Below the pieces are notes generated by a model. The model saw nothing but the letters and a program-made list of their open reading frames with translations. It was not told where the DNA came from and did no database searches. Positions 24,622 to 32,355 of a stretch of DNA of 35,169 nucleotides are shown piece by piece. Made by a program: the position numbers and the translations under genes. The stretch comes from Clostridiales bacterium (lineage in GTDB: Bacteria; Bacillota; Clostridia; Christensenellales; Aristaeellaceae), in assembly GCA_029012285.1 (NCBI GenBank), contig JAQXLU010000005.1, positions 1-35,169 of the forward strand. Direction: 5' to 3'. The number at the start of each line of letters is the position of its first letter. Within the stretch, counting starts at the first letter, position 1.

Positions 24622-25455
24622 TCAGCCCCGCAGCAGCATTATGCCCAGGGCAAGCAGGAAGGAGAGGATGGCGTGGATGGCTTGCCATTTAAGCTGCTGG
24701 GGGAGGGACAGGAGGCCCGCGGGGTATACCGAGCGGTTTTGAAGGAGGATGGCCATGCCGCCAAAGGCGGTGGCGGCGGCGACGAGCGCTGTCCGCAGGG
24801 GGAGGGGCAAGGGGAGCGACGCGATTTCCGCCGTACCGGTGGTGACCTCCAGCAGCGTGGTGACAGGCAGCGCCAGGGCGGGAGGCAGGGCTTGGGCGAG
24901 CAGCGCGGCGAACACCCGCAGCATCACCATCGTACCGCAAACCAGCAGCATGGTGCGGGCAGCTTGCTCCACAGCAGCGCCGAAGGGGAGCGGCGGCTGC
25001 GCTGCAGGGGTGGACGGGGGAGGACTGGGACAGGCGCTTTTCTCCGTGACGGCGGATAGCAGCCCGGTCAGCCATCCGCCGAGCAAAGTGCTTGACAGCA
25101 CGACCACGCCGGCCACGCGCGCGTGGAGCCAGATGCCCACCGTGCCCAGCAGGAACATGGGGCTCATGGTGGCGCAGGATACCGCCAGGCGCAGCTGTTC
25201 CCTGCGGGGGAGCGTGGGGCACAGCCCCAGCAGCCTTGCACCGGTGGGGGAGCCGCCGCCCCAGCCCAGCAGCATCAGCAGAGCGGGGGATGGCTGCTTG
25301 ACCCGGCTGAAAAGCATCAGCGAAAGCACCATGTACGGGAAGAGTCCCGGCAGCACCGCCGTGACGAACAGGTGGCACGCGGCGGAGGCGGCTTGCATGG
25401 TCGTGTCCGCGCGCAGGAGCAGGCATAGCATCAATCCAGGCAGGAGCAGGCGCAT
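24622..25455 (-). CDS. YlbJ-like (nucleoside-recognition/Gate domain) membrane protein, short form
   Basis: A 277-residue protein with about seven or eight membrane helices. Segments such as FVTAVLPGLFPYMVLSLML, GGSPTGARLL, CGTMVMLRVFAALL and AFGGMAILLQN match the pattern of the sporulation integral membrane protein YlbJ and other Gate-domain proteins. YlbJ proper is about 400 residues, so this is a short relative with the two halves joined by a Pro/Ser-rich linker (SACPSPPPSTPAAQPPLP). Bacillus YlbJ is needed for spore resistance; what is transported is not settled. The ATG at 25455 follows AAAGGGGG. It diverges from polA. It hints at a spore-forming lineage but does not prove it. Confidence 0.7.
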   Translation of the reverse strand: MRLLLPGLMLCLLLRADTTMQAASAACHLFVTAVLPGLFPYMVLSLMLFSRVKQPSPALLMLLGWGGGSPTGARLLGLCPTLPRREQLRLAVSCATMSPMFLLGTVGIWLHARVAGVVVLSSTLLGGWLTGLLSAVTEKSACPSPPPSTPAAQPPLPFGAAVEQAARTMLLVCGTMVMLRVFAALLAQALPPALALPVTTLLEVTTGTAEIASLPLPLPLRTALVAAATAFGGMAILLQNRSVYPAGLLSLPQQLKWQAIHAILSFLLALGIMLLRG

Positions 25456-25467
25456 CCGGGTTCCCCC

Positions 25468-25496
25468 TTTATTTCTATGGCAAAACGTGATATACT
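25468..25496 (+). promoter_or_regulatory. Promoter of the DNA polymerase I gene
   Basis: TTTATT (25468-25473), 17-bp spacer, TATACT (25491-25496), followed by a short leader with GGAGG. Confidence 0.6.
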
Positions 25497-25528
25497 ATCG
25501 GAAGAATATTCATCCCGGAGGTTCGTCT

Positions 25529-28117
25529 ATGCCAAAGGATACCTTCCTCATCGTCGACGGCAACAGCCTGATGCACCGTGCCTACCACGCTCTGCCCCTC
25601 ATGGATGCAAACGGTGTGTACACCAACGCCATCTACGGCTTTTTGAACATGCTTCTCAAGGTCATCAAGGAGGAGAATGTGCGCTATATCGCCGTGTGCT
25701 TTGACGAGCATGGCCCGACCTTCCGCCACACGGCGTTTCCGGATTACAAGGCCGGGCGCTCCGCCACCCCGGACGAATTGCGCCAGCAGTTTGGCACCAT
25801 CCGCGAGCTGCTGACAGATATTGGCGTGCGCTGGTACACATTGCAGGGCTGGGAGGCGGATGATCTGCTGGGCACGCTGTCCCTGCGTGCGGAGGACAGC
25901 GACGTGCGCCCGCTGCTGCTCACCGGCGACCGGGATGCGCTCCAGCTGGTGGACGGCAGGACGGAGCTGATGTTCACCCGTAAGGGCATCAGCGAAACCG
26001 TGCTGTTCACCCCCGCTAAGGTGCACGAGGAGTACGGCTTTGGCCCGGAGCAGGTCACCGACTGGAAGGGCCTGGCGGGCGACAGCAGCGACAATATCCC
26101 CGGCATCCCCGGCGTGGGGGACAAAACCGCCGTCAAGCTGCTGCAAAAATACGGCACCCTCGAACATGTGCTGGATAGCGCCGCCCAGGAAAAGGGCAAG
26201 CTGCGGGAGAAGCTGGAAGCTTGGCAGGATCAGGCCCGGATGTGCAAGGAGCTGGCAACCATCCGCCGGGATGCGCCGGTGGACTTTTGCCTGAGCGATT
26301 GCGCCTTGCCCGAATTGCGCCAGGCCATCCCGGCCCTCCAGAAGCTGAAATTGAACGCCCTCATCAAGCGCATCGCCGGGGAGGGGAGCACGAATGCCCC
26401 TGCCGCCCCGGCCCAGGGTGAGGTCGCCCCGCTGACGCTGCTGCCCTTTGGGGATATGACGGCCATCGAAACGGCGGATGCGCTATCGGCTTGGTTGACG
26501 GCCCTGACGGACGCCTCCCACCCCATCGCGCTGCACATCGGGGATGTGCATATGTCCATCGCCACGCAGGATGGGCGCTGCTGCACCATCAGCCTGGGAG
26601 GCGATCTGCTCATGCCTGGCCTGGCGCCTGCGGAGGTGCTGTCGGCCCTGTCCCCGGTGCTGTGCGCCCACCCGGCCATTGTCCATGACGGCAAGCGGCT
26701 GTGGCATCAGCTGAGCAAGCTGCACATGGCGCTGCCGGAGAAGTTCGACTGGGACACCATGCTGGGTGCGTACCTCATCAATCCCCAGGAAAAGAGCTAC
26801 ACCTATGCATCGCTGCGGGGGGATCTGCCCGAGGACGCCCGGGGCGTATTGTCCCTGGCGATGTGGCAGAAGCAGAAAATCGCCGCTGATCAGATGCTCC
26901 ACCTGATGCAGGACGTGGAAATGCCCCTGTCCCGGGTGCTCTTTGGCATGGAGCAGTCCGGCTTCACGGTGGATACCGCCTTCCTGCGCACGTTGGGGGA
27001 GCGCTACACCAGGCAGATCGAGGACGCGAAGCAGGCGGTGTTCAAGGCCTGCGGCGTGAAGCCCTTCAACCTCAACTCAACCCAGCAGCTGGGCGAGGTG
27101 CTCTTCGACCAGCTGGGTCTTCCCCATGGCAAAAAGACCAGCCGGGGCTATTCCACCTCGGCGGAGGTGTTGGAGGGCTTACGGGACATCGCCCCGGAGA
27201 TCATCGACCCGCTGCTGCGCTACCGCCAGCTGACCAAGCTCAACAGCACCTACATCGAGGGACTGCTGCGGCTAACGGAGGCCAACGGGCGCGTACATTC
27301 CACCTTCGACCAGGTGGCGACCGCCACGGGCCGCATCTCCTCCTCGGAGCCGAATCTGCAGAACATCCCTGTCCGCACCGAGGAGGGCCGCGAGATTCGC
27401 CAGGCCTTTTTGCCCCGCGAGGGCTGGGTGCTGCTGGATGCGGACTACAGCCAGATTGAGCTGCGGCTGATGGCTCATTTCTCCGGGGACGAGGCCATGC
27501 TCTCCGCCTTCCGGACAGGCCAGGACGTGCATGCCCGCACCGCCAGCGAGATCTTCGATGTGCCGCTGGAGCAGGTGGACGCCACGCTGCGCTCCCGGGC
27601 CAAGGCGGTCAACTTCGGCATCATTTACGGCATCAGCGGCTTTGGCCTGGCCCGCAACACTGGCGTGAGCCAGCAGGAGGCCCGGTCGTTCATCAACCGG
27701 TACTTTGACAAATACCCGGGGGTGAAGCGCTTTATGGATTCCGCCGTGGAGGATGGCCAGCAAAACGGCTACGCGCTGACCCTCATGGGCCGCAGGCGCT
27801 ATCTGCCCGAGCTGACCGCGGCCAATGCCATGGTGCGGGAGTTCGGCAAGCGTGCCGCCATGAACACCCCCGTGCAGGGCACTGCGGCGGACATCATCAA
27901 GCTGGCGATGGTGCGTGTGGACGAAGCGCTGCGCCAGGAGGGCTTGCAGAGCCGCCTCATCCTGCAGGTGCACGATGAGCTGCTGCTGGAGTGCCCGCCG
28001 GAGGAGGTCAACGCGGCGGGTCGCATCCTGCAGCAGGCCATGGAGGGCGTCATCACCCTGAGCGTCCCCCTGAGCGCCGAGGTGCACCAGGGCTGCAACT
28101 GGGCGGAGGCCAAGTAA
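25529..28117 (+). CDS. polA: DNA polymerase I
   Basis: An 862-residue family A polymerase for Okazaki-fragment processing and repair. The N-terminal 5'-3' nuclease (about 1-290) has DGNSLMHRAYHAL, GWEADDLLGTLS, GDRDALQLV and PGVGDKTAVKLL. The middle domain (about 310-470) lacks the Asp-x-Glu of exonuclease motif I, so proofreading is probably lost, as in Bacillus-type enzymes. The polymerase domain has motif A DADYSQIELR (Asp637, Asp639), motif B RSRAKAVNFGIIYG (Arg688, Lys692, Tyr700) and motif C QVHDELLLE (His815, Asp816, Glu817). The ATG at 25529 has GGAGG seven bases upstream; the longer open frame upstream overlaps the divergent gene. Confidence 0.97.
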   Translation: MPKDTFLIVDGNSLMHRAYHALPLMDANGVYTNAIYGFLNMLLKVIKEENVRYIAVCFDEHGPTFRHTAFPDYKAGRSATPDELRQQFGTIRELLTDIGVRWYTLQGWEADDLLGTLSLRAEDSDVRPLLLTGDRDALQLVDGRTELMFTRKGISETVLFTPAKVHEEYGFGPEQVTDWKGLAGDSSDNIPGIPGVGDKTAVKLLQKYGTLEHVLDSAAQEKGKLREKLEAWQDQARMCKELATIRRDAPVDFCLSDCALPELRQAIPALQKLKLNALIKRIAGEGSTNAPAAPAQGEVAPLTLLPFGDMTAIETADALSAWLTALTDASHPIALHIGDVHMSIATQDGRCCTISLGGDLLMPGLAPAEVLSALSPVLCAHPAIVHDGKRLWHQLSKLHMALPEKFDWDTMLGAYLINPQEKSYTYASLRGDLPEDARGVLSLAMWQKQKIAADQMLHLMQDVEMPLSRVLFGMEQSGFTVDTAFLRTLGERYTRQIEDAKQAVFKACGVKPFNLNSTQQLGEVLFDQLGLPHGKKTSRGYSTSAEVLEGLRDIAPEIIDPLLRYRQLTKLNSTYIEGLLRLTEANGRVHSTFDQVATATGRISSSEPNLQNIPVRTEEGREIRQAFLPREGWVLLDADYSQIELRLMAHFSGDEAMLSAFRTGQDVHARTASEIFDVPLEQVDATLRSRAKAVNFGIIYGISGFGLARNTGVSQQEARSFINRYFDKYPGVKRFMDSAVEDGQQNGYALTLMGRRRYLPELTAANAMVREFGKRAAMNTPVQGTAADIIKLAMVRVDEALRQEGLQSRLILQVHDELLLECPPEEVNAAGRILQQAMEGVITLSVPLSAEVHQGCNWAEAK

Positions 28118-28121
28118 TTCC

Positions 28122-28149
28122 CTTCCCCGGCAGGAGTTTGCAGGGGAAG
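28122..28149 (+). other. Hairpin in the polA - small protein spacer
   Basis: CTTCCCC (28122-28128) pairs with GGGGAAG (28143-28149) around a 14-base loop. It has no T tract, so it is not a normal terminator. It lies four bases behind the polA stop and may shape the 3' end of polA mRNA or the leader of the next gene. Confidence 0.45.
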
Positions 28150-28203
28150 CGTAGAATCATTGATTGAACCCCGAAGGATTGTATAGCAAAGGAGCGCAAC
28201 CAT

Positions 28204-28464
28204 ATGGCTGAAATTCTGGAATTCAAGTTTGACACCCAGCTGCTCATTGAGGGCCACGACCTGGACGAGGACGTGATCTTCGATTACATCACTGAGCATT
28301 TTGAAGGCGACTGCCTGCTGGCGGTGGGCGACGAGGAGCTCATCAAGATTCACTTCCACACCAACCGCCCCTGGGAAGTGCTGGAATACTGCGCCACCCT
28401 GGGTGAGATTCACGACATCGTGGTGGAAAACATGCAGCTGCAAAGCGAAGGCATGCACGGCTGA
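28204..28464 (+). CDS. Stand-alone YloV/FakA C-terminal-like domain ('kinase to dihydroxyacetone kinase')
   Basis: An 86-residue acidic protein. FEGDCLLAVGDEELIKIHFHTNRPWEVLEYCATLGEIHDIVVENM closely follows the last domain of YloV/FakA proteins, which in the full protein contacts the fatty-acid-binding partner FakB. The kinase (DAK2-like) part is absent, and there is no sign of a broken longer gene upstream, where polA ends. Such short proteins are often annotated 'kinase to dihydroxyacetone kinase', but nothing here can phosphorylate. The ATG at 28204 has AAAGGAG nine bases upstream. No clear own promoter was found, so it may be read through from polA, and a perfect terminator follows. Confidence 0.8.
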   Translation: MAEILEFKFDTQLLIEGHDLDEDVIFDYITEHFEGDCLLAVGDEELIKIHFHTNRPWEVLEYCATLGEIHDIVVENMQLQSEGMHG

Positions 28465-28480
28465 TGCTGCGAAACGACAC

Positions 28481-28520
28481 CCGGGCTGCGACCGTATGTG
28501 CCGCAGCCCGGTTTGCTTTT
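28481..28520 (+). terminator. Terminator after the FakA-C-like gene
   Basis: A perfect 10-bp stem (CCGGGCTGCG with CGCAGCCCGG), 11-base loop, then TTTGCTTTT. Confidence 0.92.
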
Positions 28521-28575
28521 ATAATACGCAAATCATGTTGCTTGAAAAAGCGCATCCGCATCCTCAGGTTTTCCG

Positions 28576-28604
28576 TTGTGCCCCCTTGACTTGGGTGGTA
28601 TAAT
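28576..28604 (+). promoter_or_regulatory. Promoter of the GTPase operon
   Basis: TTGTGC (28576-28581), 17-bp spacer, perfect TATAAT (28599-28604). No AT-rich Zur-type palindrome was recognised around it. Confidence 0.65.
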
Positions 28605-28611
28605 ACAAAGT

Positions 28612-28629
28612 GGCGGCAGTTGGGCCGCC
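28612..28629 (+). other. Hairpin at the 5' end of the GTPase mRNA
   Basis: GGCGGC (28612-28617) and GCCGCC (28624-28629) with a six-base loop start at about the predicted first transcribed base. A hairpin there would protect the transcript's 5' end; a regulatory role is possible but not shown. Confidence 0.45.
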
Positions 28630-28662
28630 GGAGAAACCATCAAGCGAAATGGAGATATGCAT

Positions 28663-29823
28663 ATGGTAAAGGTCAATATCATTTCCGGCTTCCTGGGCGC
28701 GGGCAAGACCACGCTGATCAAGAAGCTGCTGGGCGCAATCAAGGACGAAAAGACCATTCTGCTGGAGAATGAATACGGCGATGTGGGCGTGGATGGCGCG
28801 TTTATGAAGGATACCGGCCTGGTGGTGGATGAGCTCAATTCCGGCTGCATCTGCTGCACGCTGGCGGGCGATTTCCGCAAGGCGGTGGGCGAATTGGTGG
28901 AGAAGTACAATCCCGACCGGCTGATCATCGAGCCCAGCGGCGTGGGCAAGCTGAGCGACATCGTCAGCGCGGTGAACCAGTGCAAGGAGCAGCATCCCGA
29001 GCTGGAGATCGCCGGCTGCGCCACCGTGGTGGACGCGGGCAAGTGCCGCATGCACATGAAGAACTTCGGCGAGTTCTTCCTCGATCAGGTCAAGACCGCC
29101 GATACCGTGATTTTCAGCCGCACGCAGCTGCTCACCGCCGAGCGCGTGGAAAAGAGCCGCGCCCTCATTGAGGAAGCGCATCCCGGCGTGCGCGTGGTCA
29201 CCACCGCCTGGGACGAGCTGCCCGCCGAGGTCATGCTGGAGGTGGTGGAATCCGGCCGCCCCATCGTGCTGGAGGTGGAGGAGCATCACCATCACCACGA
29301 GGATGGCGAGGAGTGCCACTGCCACGAGCATGAGCACGAGCACCACCATCACCACGAGGATGGTGAGGAATGCCACTGTCACGACCACGAGCACGAGCAC
29401 CACCATCACCACGAGGATGGCGAGGAGTGTCACTGCCACGACCACGAGCATGAGCATCACCATCATGACCATGACGAGCATGATGAGCACTGCACCTGCG
29501 GCTGCCACGATCATGACCACGAACACGAGCATCACCATCACCACGCGGACGAGGTGTTCGTGTCCGTGGGCTGGGAGACTGCGAAACGCTACGAACAGTC
29601 GGACATCGCCGCGATGCTGGACAAGCTCAACGACGAGGAGGAGTACGGCAACGTGCTGCGCGCCAAGGGCATCCTGTGCAACGCCGCGGGAGAGTGGTTC
29701 CAGTTTGACTATGTGCCCGGCGAGAGCCAGTTCCGCGCGGGCAGCCCGGACTACACCGGCCGCATCTGCGTCATTGGCGCGCACATCGACGAAAAGGCAC
29801 TCAAGGAGCTGTTTCAAGCATGA
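28663..29823 (+). CDS. COG0523 (CobW-type) GTPase with a His/Cys-rich metal-binding insert
   Basis: A 386-residue G3E-family GTPase, the group that delivers metals (zinc, cobalt and others) to client proteins. The N-terminal G domain has P-loop GFLGAGKT (9-16) and the hallmark CxCC motif (Cys62, Cys64, Cys65). Residues 208-294 are an extreme His/Glu/Asp/Cys stretch made largely of three 19-residue repeats (HHHHHEDGEECHCH and HEHE), then CTCGCH. The CobW C-terminal domain follows (295-386, from FVSVGWETAKRYEQ). The insert could store or buffer many metal ions. The ATG at 28663 has GGAGA seven bases upstream. It overlaps the second GTPase gene by four bases (ATGA). The metal is not known; zinc is the most usual. 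Confidence 0.92.
   Translation: MVKVNIISGFLGAGKTTLIKKLLGAIKDEKTILLENEYGDVGVDGAFMKDTGLVVDELNSGCICCTLAGDFRKAVGELVEKYNPDRLIIEPSGVGKLSDIVSAVNQCKEQHPELEIAGCATVVDAGKCRMHMKNFGEFFLDQVKTADTVIFSRTQLLTAERVEKSRALIEEAHPGVRVVTTAWDELPAEVMLEVVESGRPIVLEVEEHHHHHEDGEECHCHEHEHEHHHHHEDGEECHCHDHEHEHHHHHEDGEECHCHDHEHEHHHHDHDEHDEHCTCGCHDHDHEHEHHHHHADEVFVSVGWETAKRYEQSDIAAMLDKLNDEEEYGNVLRAKGILCNAAGEWFQFDYVPGESQFRAGSPDYTGRICVIGAHIDEKALKELFQA
29284..29454 (+). repeat. Three 57-bp in-frame tandem repeats
   Basis: Units at 29284-29340, 29341-29397 and 29398-29454 each encode 19 residues and differ only by scattered, mostly silent changes. A degenerate His-rich continuation runs to about 29544. Repeats of this kind can gain or lose units by slippage without breaking the frame. 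Confidence 0.9.
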
Positions 29824-30782
29824 GCAACCAGGAGTTTGTCCCCGTTTATCTGATTACCGGCTTCCTTGAAAGCGGCAAGACCACCCTCATCAACAGCATG
29901 CTGGCGGATGAGGACTTCTCCCGGCGCTCCGGCGGCGGCGAAAAGCAGAAAACGCTGGTGATCTGCTGCGAGGAGGGGGTGGAGGAATACGACGAGGCCC
30001 AGCTGGCCAAGTACGGCGCGTCCCTGGTGACGCTGGACAGCGCGGATGAGGTGACCACACAGCGCATGGCTGAGCTGGCGCAGACCTACAAGCCCGAGCG
30101 GGTCATCATCGAATACAACAGCGTGTGGACCATCGAGCGGCTGGGCGGCTGCATGCTGCCCCGGCTGTGGGAGGTGGTGCAGATCATGACCTGCGTGGAC
30201 GCCAACACCTTCGACAACTACTTCACCAACATGCGGCAGATCATGACCGACCCGATGAAGGTGGCTGACCTGGTGCTGTTCAACCGCTGCGATCCTAAGG
30301 TGAGCAAGAGCCCCTGGCGCCGTCAGGTGAAGGCCGTGGCGCCACGGGTGAACGTGCTGTTTGAGAACACCGACGGCACCAGCGAGGATGGCGTGGCGGA
30401 CGAGGATCTGCCCTACGACATGAAGGCCGGCATCATCGACATTGCGGACGAGCACATCCCCACCTTCTACATTGACTCCATGGATCACCCCGAGCGCTAC
30501 GACCGCAAGACCGTGCGATTGGTGGGCCAGGTGTTCACCGGCAAGAAGATGCCCAAGGGCTTCTATTACTTCGGCCGGATGGCCATGACCTGCTGCGCGG
30601 ACGACATTGCCCCCATCGGCTGGGTGACCCAGGGCCTTGAGAAACCCTCGACGAAGAACTACGTGAAGCTGACCGCCTCCTGCAAGAAGGTGGTCTCCGG
30701 CGGCGAGCCGATGCTGATGTTCACCGAGGTGCGCACCGAGCCCGCTCCCGCGCCGAAGGAGAAGGTGCTCTCCTTCAACTGA
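29820..30782 (+). CDS. Second COG0523-like GTPase with a YcgQ/TIGR03943-like C-terminus
   Basis: A 320-residue partner GTPase translated from the ATGA overlap with the first. The P-loop is GFLESGKT (14-21) and FNRCD replaces the usual NKxD guanine motif. The CxCC motif at the usual place is missing; instead Cys49-Cys50 follow the second strand (LVICCEEG). The C-terminal part (about 232-305) contains FYYFGRMAMTCCADDIAPIGW with Cys258-Cys259. This resembles the conserved FxxxRxxMTCCxADxxPxG block of the TIGR03943/DUF1980 (YcgQ) family, partner of the YcgR permease in zinc-linked loci. A GTPase joined to such a domain suggests metal delivery in a two-protein complex. Function and metal are inferred. 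Confidence 0.8.
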   Translation: MSNQEFVPVYLITGFLESGKTTLINSMLADEDFSRRSGGGEKQKTLVICCEEGVEEYDEAQLAKYGASLVTLDSADEVTTQRMAELAQTYKPERVIIEYNSVWTIERLGGCMLPRLWEVVQIMTCVDANTFDNYFTNMRQIMTDPMKVADLVLFNRCDPKVSKSPWRRQVKAVAPRVNVLFENTDGTSEDGVADEDLPYDMKAGIIDIADEHIPTFYIDSMDHPERYDRKTVRLVGQVFTGKKMPKGFYYFGRMAMTCCADDIAPIGWVTQGLEKPSTKNYVKLTASCKKVVSGGEPMLMFTEVRTEPAPAPKEKVLSFN

Positions 30783-30795
30783 TTGGCGATCAACA

Positions 30796-30836
30796 AAAGC
30801 TGCGTCCCTTCCCAAGCTGGGAGAGGACGCAGCTTT
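30796..30836. terminator. Bidirectional terminator between convergent genes
   Basis: AAAGCTGCGTCC (30796-30807) pairs with GGACGCAGCTTT (30825-30836), with TCCCA/TGGGA extending the stem. It can end both the GTPase operon and the leftward membrane-protein gene, although the T runs are short. Confidence 0.8.
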
Positions 30837-30838
30837 GC

Positions 30839-32188
30839 TTATTTGGCGAGGGGTTCCGCCTTGACCGCTGCGGCAGCGCCGGGGATCACCTCGCCCTGTG
30901 CGTCGCGGAGCTCCATCCACCAGGTACCGCCGGCGGGGGAAGCCACCCACAGCGTGCGCCGCTCCTCACACAGCAGGATGTCATAGGCGCCGTTGCCGTC
31001 CGGCTGCAGGGTGAACCAGGCTGGGTTGGAGAACTCCCAGCCGTCGCGGAAAAGGTGGAGCGTGCAGTCCTTTGCATCTACCCCCGCGGGGAGGAAGGCC
31101 TTGCCGAAGGTCAGCGTCCAGTCGGCCCAGCGGTTGTCCACATAGGCGGCGGACAGCCCCGCGCCTCGGATGGCCCGGTTGAATGTCCACACCGGGTCGC
31201 TCAGGAAGGAGCCGCCAAAGCCGTAGATGGTCTTGTTCCGCCAGGCCCACGGGGGATTGGCCTTGTCCTCGCCCCAGTTGTCGCCGTCGAAGGCGCCATA
31301 GGAGCCAAACACGCCCGTGCCGTCGTAGGGCCCGTGGCGGTGGGCCCACAGCTCCTCCAGCGGGCGCAGCTCGTAGGAACACAGGTTGGTATCGAACGCG
31401 CCGTTCCAGGAGCGGGGCGTTTCCGCCTTGCCGCCGTAAGAATAGCGCACGCCGCTGTTGCCCACCGACCAATAGGTGGAGTGATTTGCGGCGGATTCCA
31501 CGCTGTGCCCCTGGTTTTTCAGCGTGCCATTGGGGCAGATGTAGAGGTGGGGACGATGGGCCTGCTGCCCGACCAGCGCCATGGAGCCGCCAAAGTGGGA
31601 GCCGGCTTGCATGTCCTCGGGTTTCACGTCCCCGGTGGAGTAGAAGAACAAGCTGCCATGCCCCTGGACGTACATCATCTCCGGCGCAAGGTAGCCATCG
31701 GACGATTTCGGCACGCAGAGCATGATGCCCTCCATGTCGTTCTCATGCCGGTCCAGCCAAATTTCCGCATCGTCCCGGGGATGGTAGAAATCGTAGCCCA
31801 CGTAGTAATGGGTGTCCGTCTCCTGCACGGAATAGTATACCACCGCGCTCAGATCGCCCCGGCGCAAGTTCTCCCAGTTGTTCAGGCAACTCCAGTCGCC
31901 GTCGTAGTTGACCGCGGTGAGGAAGTCGCCCCGTCCACCGGCGGCAAGCAGAACGTTCACGGCCTGGTCGATCTGCGGGGCATAGTGGATGGCGATTTCC
32001 TCATGGGTGAGGATGCCGTCCGCCATGGCGGATTCATAGGGCAAATCAAGCGTGCCGGGAAGCGCGGTGTCGTGGGGGATGGCGATCAGATTCCGCCCGT
32101 ACAGCAAGTGCCAGCCCACCAGGCCGAGTAGCCCGAGCAGCAGCAGCATCCCGATATCCTTGAGAACCCGCTTAATGATCTTCTTCAT
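30839..32188 (-). CDS. Membrane-anchored extracellular protein with an NLP/Vps62-like acidic motif
   Basis: A 449-residue protein I cannot assign to a characterised family. One membrane helix lies near the N-terminus (MLLLLGLLGLVGWHLLY, about 14-30) and the rest should be outside the cell. Residues 65-260 read as a beta-rich domain with AVVYYSVQETDTHYYVGYDFYHPRDD and then RHENDMEG. Asp140, His148, Asp151 and Glu153 have the same spacing (D-x7-H-x2-D-x-E) as the metal site of necrosis-inducing NLP proteins, and HxxDxE also occurs in Vps62/DUF946-type proteins. The C-terminal third has several Trp-rich strands. The ATG at 32188 has AGGAG eight bases upstream. It diverges from the small secreted peptide gene. 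A weak -10 (TATGAT, minus strand, 32220-32225) is its only visible promoter element. Confidence 0.75.
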   Translation of the reverse strand: MKKIIKRVLKDIGMLLLLGLLGLVGWHLLYGRNLIAIPHDTALPGTLDLPYESAMADGILTHEEIAIHYAPQIDQAVNVLLAAGGRGDFLTAVNYDGDWSCLNNWENLRRGDLSAVVYYSVQETDTHYYVGYDFYHPRDDAEIWLDRHENDMEGIMLCVPKSSDGYLAPEMMYVQGHGSLFFYSTGDVKPEDMQAGSHFGGSMALVGQQAHRPHLYICPNGTLKNQGHSVESAANHSTYWSVGNSGVRYSYGGKAETPRSWNGAFDTNLCSYELRPLEELWAHRHGPYDGTGVFGSYGAFDGDNWGEDKANPPWAWRNKTIYGFGGSFLSDPVWTFNRAIRGAGLSAAYVDNRWADWTLTFGKAFLPAGVDAKDCTLHLFRDGWEFSNPAWFTLQPDGNGAYDILLCEERRTLWVASPAGGTWWMELRDAQGEVIPGAAAAVKAEPLAK

Positions 32189-32355
32189 GTGCATGACTCC
32201 TGTGTGTTTGATATGGCTTATCATAGCACAATTTGCCGGGGAAGGGAAGCGCCGCTGCAAATAACGGGTCATTCCAGGGGGAAGGAGCACTCTTTGCGGC
32301 GATAGCATGGTGATTTGGGCCTGATGCTGTGTATGAGCGGATGAGTCCTCCAAAC

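Noticed and set aside
28160..28187. TTGATT - 16 bp - TATAGC before the small FakA-C-like gene
   Set aside because: Transcription would start at about the ribosome binding site and remove it.
28520..28525. TATAAT right after the terminator at 28.5 kb
   Set aside because: Its -35 position lies inside the terminator with no match, and the promoter at 28576-28604 fits the GTPase operon better.
29284..29544. CRISPR-like or other non-coding tandem array
   Set aside because: The 57-bp repeats are directly adjacent, in frame, without spacers, and encode the His-rich GTPase insert.
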